From assembly GCA_902168185.1 (NCBI GenBank), contig CABHOV010000040.1, positions 62,001 to 126,000 on the forward strand: a stretch of 64,000 nt of DNA, written 5' to 3'. The stretch comes from an uncultured Bacteroides sp. Its GTDB lineage: Bacteria > Bacteroidota > Bacteroidia > Cytophagales > Cyclobacteriaceae. A program made the position numbers and the translations under genes. Each line of letters opens with the position of its first letter. The stretch's first letter is position 1. A model generated the notes under the pieces. It was not told where the DNA came from, searched no databases, and saw only the letters and a program-made list of their open reading frames with translations. Below are positions 26,130 through 34,322 of the stretch, one piece after another.

Positions 26130-28805
26130 CTATACATCGTAACTCAAATTAGGAGAAAGCCATTTTTCAATTTCTTCGATGCTCATGTTTTTCCGCTTGG
26201 CATAGTCTTCTACTTGGTCTTTTTCAATTTTTCCAAGACCAAAGTATTTTGAGTCAGGGTGTGAAAAGTAAAATCCACTGACTGCCGCGCCTGGATACAT
26301 AGCGTATGATTCCGTAAGCTCTATACCTACCTTACCTGCGTCTAACAATTCAAAGAGCAATTTCTTTTCGGTATGATCAGGGCAAGCCGGGTAGCCGGGT
26401 GCAGGCCGTATACCTTTGTACGCTTCATCTATCAACTGTTCTTCTGTTAAATGTTCATCGGTAGCATAACCCCAGATTTCCTTGCGCACTTTTTCATGAA
26501 GGCATTCTGCAAAGGCTTCTGCCAAACGATCTGCGAGTGCTTTCGCCATAATCTCAGAGTAATCATCCTGATTGGCTTTATGAAAATCTACAAGCTTCTC
26601 AAGACCAAGACCAGCGGTTACAGCAAACATACCGAAGTAATCTTTATGTGGCTCGGGTGAAATAAAATCAGACAAGCAGAAGTTCGGGAGGTTCTGCGCT
26701 TTTTTATTCTGCTGACGTAGGAAATGAAACGCTGCAAATGGTTTTGTTTGCGTCTCATCTATATACAAATCTATATCGTCCCCGGTGTTCACGGCAGGAT
26801 AGAATGCAATTACGCCATTCGCCTGTAAGCTTTTATCTCTGATTATTTCGTCTAACATTTTGTTAGCGTCATCAAAAAGTTTTTTGGCCTCTACTCCCAC
26901 TACGGCATCTTTGAAAATGCCGGGGTAACGTCCCGCAAGCATCCAGGTTTGGAAGAACGGTGTCCAATCTATATACTTCCGAAGTTCATCTAACGGGAAA
27001 CTGACAAATTCCTTCCGCCCGATAAACGCTGGTTTGGTATACCTGGTCTTGGACCAATCTATATTTACCTTGTTCTTACGGGCATCCGCTAAGGAAATAT
27101 AGTTCTTGGTTCCCTTCCTGTTTTCATGGTCAATGCGTAACTGTTGGTATTCCTGTTTTACTTTCAACTTGAAGCCTGCGCGAGTTTCCGTACTGATCAA
27201 CTCACTGGCTACCGGCACGGAGCGTGATGCGTCCAGCACGTGTACAACAGGGCCTTCATATACCGGGTCAATCTTTACGGCTGTGTGAATCCGTGATGTT
27301 GTAGCACCGCCAATGAGCAACGGTAAGTCGAGTTTCTGGCGTTGCATTTCTTTTGCAACGTGTACCATTTCATCCAGCGAAGGCGTAATGAGACCGCTCA
27401 AACCAATGACATCAACCTTCTCGCGTATCGCTGCTTCTATGATTTTTTCAGAAGGCACCATCACACCAAGATCTACTACGTCATAGTTGTTACACGCCAA
27501 TACAACGCCGACTATATTCTTTCCTATATCATGTACATCGCCTTTAACAGTTGCCATCAAAATTTTCGCGGCAGCTTTACTTTGTTCGCCACTGAGTCTT
27601 TTTTCTTCTTCAAGAAACGGTGTAAGGTATGCAACAGACTTCTTCATTACCCGTGCACTCTTTACCACCTGTGGTAAGAACATTTTACCTGCACCAAACA
27701 GATCGCCCACTACATTCATGCCGGCCATCAAGGGTCCTTCAATCACAAATAGCGGTCGGCCATACTTGACACGGGCCTCTTCTGTATCTGCATCTATAAA
27801 ATCAATAACACCTTTTACCAGTGCATGGGTAATGCGTTCTTCAACCGTACCTTTTCTCCATTCATCGTCAAGTTCTTTTTTCTTGGCAGATCCTTTTACA
27901 GTCTCAGCAAACTCCAGTAGACGTTCCGTTGCATCCTCTCTGCGATTCAACAAAACATCCTCCACCCTTTCCAACAGTGCTTTGTCTATCTCATCATATA
28001 TTTCGAGCATGGTTGGATTCACTATACCCATATCCATACCGTGTTGAATAGCATGGTATAGGAATGCTGAGTGCATGGCTTCACGAACTTTCTGATTGCC
28101 GCGAAAACTAAAGGATACGTTGCTGACACCACCGCTTACGTGAGCACCGGGCAGATTTTCACGGATCCACTTTGTCGCTTTGAAAAAATCCAAAGCATAA
28201 TTTCTATGCTCATCAATTCCAGTGGCAACCGGAAAAATATTCGGATCAAAAATAATATCCTGCGGTGCGAACTGTACAACGTTTACCAGTATATCGTACG
28301 CTCTTTTACAAATGGAAATTCGCTTTTCATAAGTATCGGCCTGGCCTTGTTCATCGAACGCCATAACCACTACGGCAGCGCCATAACGCTTCACAAGCTT
28401 TGCCTGCCGTATAAATTCTTCCTCACCTGCTTTTAAACTGATGGAGTTAACGATGCCCTTTCCCTGTAGACATTTCAAGCCGGCTTCGATCACTTCCCAT
28501 TTAGAAGAATCTACCATAACGGGTATCACAGCAATCTCTGGCTCAGAAGCCATCAAGTTCAGATATCGAACCATGGCAGCCTGGGAATCAAGCATCCCTT
28601 CATCCATGTTTACATCTATCACCTGAGCACCACCACGAACCTGGTCGAGTGCAACCTCAAGGGCTTCTTCAAATTTGTCTTCCTTAATGAGTTTTAAAAA
28701 CTTCGCGGAACCAGTTACGTTGGTACGTTCCCCTATATTTACAAAATTGGAATTAGGAGTAATCTCAATTGCTTCGAGTCCGCTTAATTTTAATCTATAA
28801 TCCAT
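26130..28805 (-). CDS. metH: Methionine synthase, folate-, B12- and SAM-binding part
   Basis: A 891-residue protein carrying the C-terminal three modules of cobalamin-dependent methionine synthase: the pterin-binding domain (about 15-290, with [17 protein letters not shown] and DVNMDEGM), the B12 cap and binding domains (about 300-560, with the cobalt-ligand motif [10 protein letters not shown] and LSGLITPSL), and the reactivation domain (about 590-890, with the SAM motif [12 protein letters not shown]). The homocysteine-binding module is on the separate upstream gene. ATG at 28805 is preferred to TTG at 28811. It follows metH-1 by 145 nt, an interval holding an AT-only hairpin. The split is a known arrangement in Bacteroidota, so it is not a fresh frameshift. 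Confidence 0.96.
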   Translation of the reverse strand: MDYRLKLSGLEAIEITPNSNFVNIGERTNVTGSAKFLKLIKEDKFEEALEVALDQVRGGAQVIDVNMDEGMLDSQAAMVRYLNLMASEPEIAVIPVMVDSSKWEVIEAGLKCLQGKGIVNSISLKAGEEEFIRQAKLVKRYGAAVVVMAFDEQGQADTYEKRISICKRAYDILVNVVQFAPQDIIFDPNIFPVATGIDEHRNYALDFFKATKWIRENLPGAHVSGGVSNVSFSFRGNQKVREAMHSAFLYHAIQHGMDMGIVNPTMLEIYDEIDKALLERVEDVLLNRREDATERLLEFAETVKGSAKKKELDDEWRKGTVEERITHALVKGVIDFIDADTEEARVKYGRPLFVIEGPLMAGMNVVGDLFGAGKMFLPQVVKSARVMKKSVAYLTPFLEEEKRLSGEQSKAAAKILMATVKGDVHDIGKNIVGVVLACNNYDVVDLGVMVPSEKIIEAAIREKVDVIGLSGLITPSLDEMVHVAKEMQRQKLDLPLLIGGATTSRIHTAVKIDPVYEGPVVHVLDASRSVPVASELISTETRAGFKLKVKQEYQQLRIDHENRKGTKNYISLADARKNKVNIDWSKTRYTKPAFIGRKEFVSFPLDELRKYIDWTPFFQTWMLAGRYPGIFKDAVVGVEAKKLFDDANKMLDEIIRDKSLQANGVIAFYPAVNTGDDIDLYIDETQTKPFAAFHFLRQQNKKAQNLPNFCLSDFISPEPHKDYFGMFAVTAGLGLEKLVDFHKANQDDYSEIMAKALADRLAEAFAECLHEKVRKEIWGYATDEHLTEEQLIDEAYKGIRPAPGYPACPDHTEKKLLFELLDAGKVGIELTESYAMYPGAAVSGFYFSHPDSKYFGLGKIEKDQVEDYAKRKNMSIEEIEKWLSPNLSYDV

Positions 28806-28920
28806 AGTCAATTATCAGTATCTATTGCCGCGCGCTATATTTTGCGTCCGGGTTTTGAGTCATTTCAATGATTTCAGTTATCGCTATAAATGATCCATCA
28901 AATTTTTATAGTATATTCAT

Positions 28921-28952
28921 GATATATACTTTACTTTTATAATGTATATATC
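28921..28952 (-). repeat. AT-only inverted repeat between the metH halves
   Basis: GATATATAC (28921-28929) and GTATATATC (28944-28952) are perfect 9-nt arms around a 14-nt loop, overlapping the last bases of the metH-1 stop. It could form an RNA hairpin between the two cistrons; there is no T-tract. Confidence 0.45.
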
Positions 28953-29967
28953 ACAAGCTATTTACTTCCGATAAAGGAGCATCTACCAATCTTGGTTTAT
29001 ACCGTGATGCTATATCTGCTATCAACTTAATATGTTCAGGTGTTGTGCCGCAGCAACCTCCAACAATGTTGATCAATCCTTCTTTCAGGAACACTTCAAC
29101 TTGTTGTCCCATTTCTTCTGGTGACTGATCGTAGTGTCCGAATTCATTGGGAAGTCCTGCATTTGGATATGCACTTACAAAGAAGGGAGCCTTCTCATTC
29201 AACACTTGCAGATATGGTCTAAGCTGGCTTGCACCCAATGCGCAATTCAATCCTATACTGAGCAACGGAACATGTGACACTGAAATTAAAAACGCTTCTG
29301 TAGTTTGTCCTGAAAGCGTGCGACCACTCGCATCGGTTATTGTACCGGATACCATCACCGGCAACTTCCTTCCTATTTCATCGAACAATTCTTGTATAGC
29401 AAAAAGCGCTGCTTTTACATTTAGCGTATCAATGATCGTTTCAAGCAAAAGTATATCTGCACCACCATCAATCAATCCTTTGGCTTGTTGCTTGAACGCC
29501 AAGGCAAGTTCATCAAATGTTATTGCGCGGTAACCTGGATTGTTAACATCAGGAGAAAGTGAAGCGGTTTTATTGGTAGGTCCCATTGCACCCGCTACAA
29601 AACGTGGCTTGCTTGGATCCTTCTTTGTAAACTCTTCGGCTGCTTCTTTTGCAATCTTGGCTGAATAAAAATTCAGATCATATACAGCATCTTCCAAATG
29701 GTAGTCTGCTTGTGCGATCGTTGTTCCGCTGAATGTGTTGGTCTCGATGATATCAGCACCTGCCTCCAGGTATTGACAATGTATAGCTTTGATAATATCC
29801 GGCCTTGTGATGGAAAGAATATCATTGTTTCCTTTCAACGGATGTGTATGATTCTTGAAACGCTCACCACGAAAGTCGGCCTCCTCCAGTGTATACCGCT
29901 GGATCATCGTTCCCATAGCTCCATCGATAACGAGAATGCGTTCTTTTAAAATGTCTTCGATTTTCAT
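28951..29967 (-). CDS. metH: Methionine synthase, homocysteine-binding part
   Basis: A 338-residue homocysteine S-methyltransferase module, equal to the N-terminal domain of full-length MetH. Seen: LVIDGAMGTMIQ, the ETNTFSGTT strand, FVAGAMGPTNKTASLSPDV, LLLETIIDTLN, and the zinc-ligand cysteines in IGLNCALG and GGCCGTTPEHI. It holds zinc-activated homocysteine and must pair with the metH-2 product to transfer the methyl group through cobalamin. It is the first gene of the operon and has, unusually for this phylum, a strong ribosome-binding site (GGAGG on the minus strand at 29973-29977, 5 nt from the ATG), which the riboswitch can hide. Confidence 0.95.
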   Translation of the reverse strand: MKIEDILKERILVIDGAMGTMIQRYTLEEADFRGERFKNHTHPLKGNNDILSITRPDIIKAIHCQYLEAGADIIETNTFSGTTIAQADYHLEDAVYDLNFYSAKIAKEAAEEFTKKDPSKPRFVAGAMGPTNKTASLSPDVNNPGYRAITFDELALAFKQQAKGLIDGGADILLLETIIDTLNVKAALFAIQELFDEIGRKLPVMVSGTITDASGRTLSGQTTEAFLISVSHVPLLSIGLNCALGASQLRPYLQVLNEKAPFFVSAYPNAGLPNEFGHYDQSPEEMGQQVEVFLKEGLINIVGGCCGTTPEHIKLIADIASRYKPRLVDAPLSEVNSL

Positions 29968-29970
29968 AAT

Positions 29971-30147
29971 GCCCTCCGAGTTTAGTTGTCGCTATCCAGA
30001 GAGCCCTGTAAGGTGGGTCCGCTTATCTTTTCCGCTACATTTCGCAATGCAACGAAGGGGATTTAGCACAACACTCTTTCAACCTTGGTTGATGAATAGG
30101 ATGCTAAGACGTCATAGGGCCCGTTCCCTCAGTCTTTCTGGATAAGC
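29971..30147 (-). promoter_or_regulatory. SAM-I riboswitch with translational expression platform
   Basis: The aptamer lies at 30021-30147. The closing helix P1 is GCTTATC (30141-30147) with GATAAGC (30021-30027). Between them are the S-box signatures GAGGGA, GGGCCC-TATGA, and TGTGCTAA-ATCC. The platform is 29971-30004: GCTCTCT (29998-30004) can pair, with two G-U pairs, with GGAGGGC (29971-29977), which contains the ribosome-binding site; alternatively the overlapping TCTGGATA (29993-30000) can pair perfectly with TATCCAGA in the 5' side of the aptamer (30137-30144). With SAM bound, P1 would form, the ribosome-binding site would be hidden and metH-1 switched off. Class assignment is from remembered consensus; the pairings are read directly. 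Confidence 0.9.
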
Positions 30148-30152
30148 TATCG

Positions 30153-30184
30153 CAAAGAAAATGAATAGGAATGAAACTACAAAA
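30153..30184 (-). promoter_or_regulatory. Promoter of the riboswitch-met operon
   Basis: On the minus strand TTTTG (30180-30184), a 19-nt spacer, then TTTCTTTG (30153-30160), one mismatch from TAnnTTTG. Transcription would start just before the first base of riboswitch helix P1, which supports the call. Confidence 0.5.
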
Positions 30185-30188
30185 CAAG

Positions 30189-30869
30189 TTATCGGAAACG
30201 ATACCCTATTCTGATTCCTAACACCGGTGATGGGACCACGCGGTCCTCTTCGTTGGGTATATCAAACATAAAATCTTCTACGTCACCTTCCGGAAATGCC
30301 GGAACACCATTTGGCATGAACGCATCGTAATCTATAAATCGCATTGACCAACCCGAATTTACATCCATAAAAAAGTTAGTAAAGAAATACTTCACTAATC
30401 CGAATTTCAGACTGAAGCCTTGTTCGTTATACCGAACGGGATAATAAGAATACCGAATGATGGCGTGATCACAGTCGAGTCCAAAGCATTCTTGCTGGCT
30501 AAAGAGTCTATCGAAATCAACGTCATTCCAATAGAATTCTGCAGCACCATAAAATACCAGGTTACGATATACTACAGGGGCGAAGTATCTCCGCAGCTCA
30601 ACCTTCATTTTGTAGCCACGTTTGTCTTTATACGATTCATCGTTGTTACCCGGATAATCCAGTATATAACCATACTCTACCTGGGCCGTGAACACTTTAG
30701 TCAGCTTTTTTTCATAAGAGAATTCAAGCGTTGGATAAAAATTAATCAGGTGAAATGGACTGAACTTGAACGCATGGCTGGGAACAAGTCTTTTATAACC
30801 AAGTGAATCCTGACTATATACAGATGCCGCACTCAAGATAAAAATTACGAGCAGAGAAATATACCGCAT
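30189..30869 (-). CDS. Outer-membrane beta-barrel protein
   Basis: A 226-residue exported protein with a signal peptide (MRYISLLVIFILSAASVYS, then Q) and barrel-like strands (FSPFHLINFYPTLEFSYEKKL, VFTAQVEYGYIL, KMKVELRRYFAP, LVFYGAAEFYWN, FSLKFGLVKYFF), ending IGYRFR. No named family recognised. It is the last gene of a tight three-gene operon, starting 2 nt after the stop of the LVIVD lipoprotein gene, so its product probably acts with those two surface or periplasmic lipoproteins. Two cysteines (about residues 128 and 133, in ECFGLDC) could form a loop disulfide. Confidence 0.75.
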   Translation of the reverse strand: MRYISLLVIFILSAASVYSQDSLGYKRLVPSHAFKFSPFHLINFYPTLEFSYEKKLTKVFTAQVEYGYILDYPGNNDESYKDKRGYKMKVELRRYFAPVVYRNLVFYGAAEFYWNDVDFDRLFSQQECFGLDCDHAIIRYSYYPVRYNEQGFSLKFGLVKYFFTNFFMDVNSGWSMRFIDYDAFMPNGVPAFPEGDVEDFMFDIPNEEDRVVPSPVLGIRIGYRFR

Positions 30870-30871
30870 GA

Positions 30872-31624
30872 CTATATCTCCGATCGGTTAACAGGTATTT
30901 TACTTAACAGCGACAGATTGCCAGCGTCATCATAGTGATATTGAAATACGCCATCATCACCTGTCAATAATAAAATTTCATTACCAGGAATTACATCATA
31001 CGCATGGAGGTCATCAATGTGAGTAACTAATTGTATAGATTCTTCTTGGGTGATGTCAAAAACTTTAAGACCTTTTTCGCCTTCGCAGATGAACAAGAGA
31101 TTGTTATCAACGCCAAGACCATGAGGCGACTCCATAGGGTAATTTGCAATGAGAGATGGATTATTACGATCTGTGATATCAATTATTTCCAATGCATTTG
31201 CGCCCCGGTTACAGGCGCTGCCTGTACGCATCGTTACATACGCTCTGTTCCCTTGTACGACCACCGGATCGCATGCGTATATATGCGAATACCTGAAGAT
31301 AAAAGTAGGTGATTGAGGATCTGCGATGCTATAGATATACATTGCACTGTTTGCTCCCAGGTATAAATATTCCCCGTAAGCAAAAATTGTTTCCAGGCCT
31401 ATCTCTACATCAACGACTTTAATTTTCTCAAAGGCATCATTGCGAATATCAAATACAGTAATGGACGATTGATCAGCTATATACATAAACCCGTTATGAA
31501 TAGCGAAGCGTGTCATTGATCCTCCGGTTCCTTGATTATTTAAATCATTTGAACCGCTTGAGTCGGCATCACAGCCTACTGCGATAATCAGGAGACAAAA
31601 AAAGAAGAGCTTAGTAAATCGCAT
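30872..31624 (-). CDS. LVIVD-repeat lipoprotein
   Basis: A 250-residue lipoprotein with signal peptide and lipobox (LIIAVGC, cysteine at residue 18) followed by a short serine/asparagine linker. The rest is LVIVD-type beta-propeller repeats: YIYSIADPQSPTFIFRYS, ALEIIDITDRNNPSLIANYP and GLKVFDITQEESIQLVTHI are clear blades, with others more degenerate. Such repeats occur in surface proteins of bacteria and archaea; no enzymatic residues are evident. The start overlaps the end of the next lipoprotein gene by 14 nt, indicating translational coupling. Ligand and partner unknown. Confidence 0.82.
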   Translation of the reverse strand: MRFTKLFFFCLLIIAVGCDADSSGSNDLNNQGTGGSMTRFAIHNGFMYIADQSSITVFDIRNDAFEKIKVVDVEIGLETIFAYGEYLYLGANSAMYIYSIADPQSPTFIFRYSHIYACDPVVVQGNRAYVTMRTGSACNRGANALEIIDITDRNNPSLIANYPMESPHGLGVDNNLLFICEGEKGLKVFDITQEESIQLVTHIDDLHAYDVIPGNEILLLTGDDGVFQYHYDDAGNLSLLSKIPVNRSEI

Positions 31625-32144
31625 AGCAGTCAGTTTTTGGAGTGATCATTTTTTCCCATCCGATTACCAGTCCCTTGGACGCATCTACACATTGGAAGTA
31701 TGCACCGGATGGAGGTGGCAGCCCGAGGTTCCAGTTTTGCAGAGGCAATGTTCCTTGTTCCGTAAGTTTTTCGAAGTCATGTATCTCAAGCGCTACAAGA
31801 TCACCCATATGGTCCGCATATAGAACATCATTGCGGATAGCCATATCGGTGTTTCCCAACATCTGTATAAAACCGACTGCTTTAGGTGCTTCTGGATTCT
31901 GATTATCAAATACATGTATACCTTTTGCCGTTTCATTCACCAATAGGTAATTTCCATATACATAGATCTTTCCGGGATTCCTTATGCTTTGTGGTGCTAT
32001 TAATTTTATCTCATCGGCATCTTGTGTACCGTATACCGGGCGATAGCCTTCTACTACGTCTTTATCTTCGTCTACCCAGCAGCCTACCGAGAAGAGCAGC
32101 AGGAATATCGGGAATATGTATTTCGAGATGTACTGTTTTATCAT
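31611..32144 (-). CDS. Lipoprotein, short LVIVD-like
   Basis: A 177-residue lipoprotein (signal peptide MIKQYISKYIFPIFLLLFSV then GC lipobox) that begins the three-gene operon. After an acidic linker (DEDKDVVEG) it has two LVIVD-like units (GIHVFDNQNPEAPKAVGFIQM, LVALEIHDFEKLTEQGTL). It looks like a shortened paralogue of its neighbour, probably from duplication. ATG at 32144 is preferred to GTG at 32150. The divergent interval 32151-32336 to the ppx-like gene must hold both promoters, but I found no convincing full consensus there. Confidence 0.8.
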   Translation of the reverse strand: MIKQYISKYIFPIFLLLFSVGCWVDEDKDVVEGYRPVYGTQDADEIKLIAPQSIRNPGKIYVYGNYLLVNETAKGIHVFDNQNPEAPKAVGFIQMLGNTDMAIRNDVLYADHMGDLVALEIHDFEKLTEQGTLPLQNWNLGLPPPSGAYFQCVDASKGLVIGWEKMITPKTDCYAIY

Positions 32145-32336
32145 AAGCACAAACGTTTATTTAAATTTAACTTTGAAGAACACAATCAGAATGAATGATT
32201 TAATGATCTTTGCATTATCAAATTGTTTATAGGCTGATATGAACCAACGACTTCTAGGTATATATGCGAACGGTGTGTGTGATTCTTACGCACATCACGT
32301 TAGGAACAATCAGCGTAACCCCTATACATGTAACGC

Positions 32337-33236
32337 ATGAAACTAGCTGCCATCGACATCGGTTCTAACGCCATCCGCTTCCAGGTATCCACCGTGCTGG
32401 CTACAGATAAGACACAACCTGTTTTCAAAAAGTTGGAATACGTTCGATTTCCGTTACGGCTTGGTCATGATGTTTTCACTACAAACCGAATCAGCGATAC
32501 GAGCATCGCTAAATTCAAGAAGTTGATGAAGGCCTATAAGTTGCTGCTGGAATTATATGAAGTAGACGATTATATGTTCTGCGCTACATCGGCCATGCGC
32601 GAATCTGACAATGGTATTGATTTGGCCAATGAAGTAAAGGAAGAACTAGGAATTACTATTCATGTGATCGATGGAAACCGTGAAGCTGAATTGATCAATC
32701 GGGCGATCAGTTCTTACCTGGCTGACAGTACTTATCTTCATATAGATGTCGGTGGAGGTAGTACTGAATTGAATCTCTACGCAATGGGAAAAAAGATTAA
32801 GACGCGCTCTTTTAAAATCGGATCGGTACGGGTGCTTGAGCAAATTGATTCTCCCTTGATGTGGAAAGATATGGAGAATTGGATCAAGGAAAATGTGAAG
32901 AAGGACTATGGCAAAGTAACAGCTGTTGGAACGGGTGGGAACATCAGTAAAATTTTCGAACTCGCGAAATTGAAGCCAGGCAGTATCATGTCGGTAAAGA
33001 AGGTAAAACAGATTCGCGACATGGTGAATGATCTTTCGATTGAAGAGCGGATCTATAAATTACAAATGAATCCAGACCGCGCAGACGTAATTATACCTGC
33101 AAGTACTATTTATCTCCAGGTTATGGCGTGGGCACATGCCAGCAGTATACTTGTGCCTGAAGTAGGATTGAAAGATGGAATCATGCTTCACCTTTATGAG
33201 CAAAGTCTGGCCCAACAAAAGTTTGACTTTCAATAA
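32337..33236 (+). CDS. Ppx/GppA family phosphatase
   Basis: A 299-residue member of the actin-like ATPase superfamily branch that hydrolyses polyphosphate (exopolyphosphatase) or pppGpp. Seen: phosphate-1 loop AAIDIGSNAIRFQV, CATSAMRESDNG, the catalytic region VIDGNREAELINRA, phosphate-2 loop HIDVGGGSTELNL, and the adenosine-motif-like AVGTGGNISKIF. It has only the two Ppx/GppA lobes, without the C-terminal HD domain of E. coli Ppx, as in other Bacteroidota. Ppk1 lies at 46704-48830 beyond the adhesin locus, so the usual ppk-ppx partners are in the same region but not adjacent. Which of the two phosphatase activities dominates cannot be decided here. Confidence 0.93.
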   Translation: MKLAAIDIGSNAIRFQVSTVLATDKTQPVFKKLEYVRFPLRLGHDVFTTNRISDTSIAKFKKLMKAYKLLLELYEVDDYMFCATSAMRESDNGIDLANEVKEELGITIHVIDGNREAELINRAISSYLADSTYLHIDVGGGSTELNLYAMGKKIKTRSFKIGSVRVLEQIDSPLMWKDMENWIKENVKKDYGKVTAVGTGGNISKIFELAKLKPGSIMSVKKVKQIRDMVNDLSIEERIYKLQMNPDRADVIIPASTIYLQVMAWAHASSILVPEVGLKDGIMLHLYEQSLAQQKFDFQ

Positions 33237-33272
33237 AAGAAGCAGTGCTATAAATAAAAATTAGAAGGAAAA

Positions 33273-34106
33273 TTACTTTGGTCTTCTGCGATCAATTGTA
33301 CTCTTACCTTTCTTACGGTCTTCCACCTTCATATCAATAAGGTATGCAAGAGAAACACGAAAACCCTGATTACGAATCTTCTGAGTTTCACTATAGCTTG
33401 GAAATGTAGAACTAAACACGCCATCACTTTCACGACTCAAGTAACTGTGGCCAAGTTCGTAGCGTAATGTTAGAACTACTTCACGGTAACGCGCTGGTTC
33501 GAATAAAAATCCTGCTGTAAAATTTAATCCAAGTTGAACGCGATTCGGCTTCTGGACTATCATCTCATTTTCTGTAGCGGTTCCGGGGTCTCTATTAAAT
33601 ACAATCTTTACTGGTATAATAGACGATGGGCCGTTATGAAACTCGTGTGTATCTGTATTTTCAAAAGTACCTTTCCCTCCCAGCCAATAACTTATATTCG
33701 GACCAACTCCGAGAGAATACTTGAATTGCTTTTGACCGATAGTACCTTTAAAGTATGCTGTGTAAACTATTGGCATCTCAATATATTTATAGCGCAGTTT
33801 CAGTCGCAGATCATCGTCATCGGCTTTCATGTTCTTGCCCTTCGTTGAATAAATAATAGAAGAGTGCAGGAAAAATCTTTTACGAACCTTGAAGGCCAGG
33901 TGACCACCAACATGATAACCAACAACAGGTGACACTTCGTAGTCATCTTTCAAATCCTTATCACCAAAGGAGGTCCATGAATAATTGACGCCTGCAATCG
34001 GCCCAACGAGCACTTGCGAATAAGTGGTTCCGCAAAACAGAAAAGTAACAATCAGAACACTTGCTATACGTGTTTTCACTAAGGTCACGGTTTTTCTTGA
34101 GATCAA
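33273..34106 (-). CDS. PorT-like outer-membrane beta-barrel protein
   Basis: A 277-residue exported protein with the porin-family (PorT-like) barrel pattern: signal peptide ending GTTYSQ, VGPIAGVNYSWTSF, VGYHVGGHLAFKV, FFLHSSIIYSTKG, LGLNFTAGFLFE and FRVSLAYLIDM, then a basic tail (KKGKSTIDRRRPK). The start is uncertain: TTG at 34106 as given, or GTG at 34079, which gives a shorter, cleaner signal peptide (MKTRIASVLIVTFLF). There is no in-frame ATG. A -7 box (TATTTTTG on the minus strand, 34120-34127) fits either. It converges on the ppx-like gene with a 36-nt gap. Function unknown. Confidence 0.78.
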   Translation of the reverse strand: MISRKTVTLVKTRIASVLIVTFLFCGTTYSQVLVGPIAGVNYSWTSFGDKDLKDDYEVSPVVGYHVGGHLAFKVRKRFFLHSSIIYSTKGKNMKADDDDLRLKLRYKYIEMPIVYTAYFKGTIGQKQFKYSLGVGPNISYWLGGKGTFENTDTHEFHNGPSSIIPVKIVFNRDPGTATENEMIVQKPNRVQLGLNFTAGFLFEPARYREVVLTLRYELGHSYLSRESDGVFSSTFPSYSETQKIRNQGFRVSLAYLIDMKVEDRKKGKSTIDRRRPK

Positions 34107-34119
34107 TTCTTTAAATGCT

Positions 34120-34127
34120 CAAAAATA
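34120..34127 (-). promoter_or_regulatory. -7 promoter box for the PorT-like gene
   Basis: TATTTTTG on the minus strand matches TAnnTTTG. No good -33 element stands at the right distance. The rest of the 34107-34322 divergent interval shows only a near match facing the other way (TATATTCG). Confidence 0.4.
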
Positions 34128-34322
34128 AAGTATTTCGGTCAAGTAAGGCGTTGAACCATTCTGTTAATAACAAAAAAACACTGTATATTCGTGAGTTTTA
34201 CTGTAAACAGACTTTTTAAACTGATATAATTCACTCCAACGTTTGAATGTTTTTATAATAATGGGTTTTAAGCCTATAACGAAGAGTGACTTTTAAGCAA
34301 TTGCCCATATTAATGGACGGTA

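Noticed and set aside
26130-29967. Frameshift or pseudogene in metH
   Set aside because: The two parts break exactly at a domain boundary, each has its own start, all catalytic motifs are intact, and a two-gene MetH is known in Bacteroidota.
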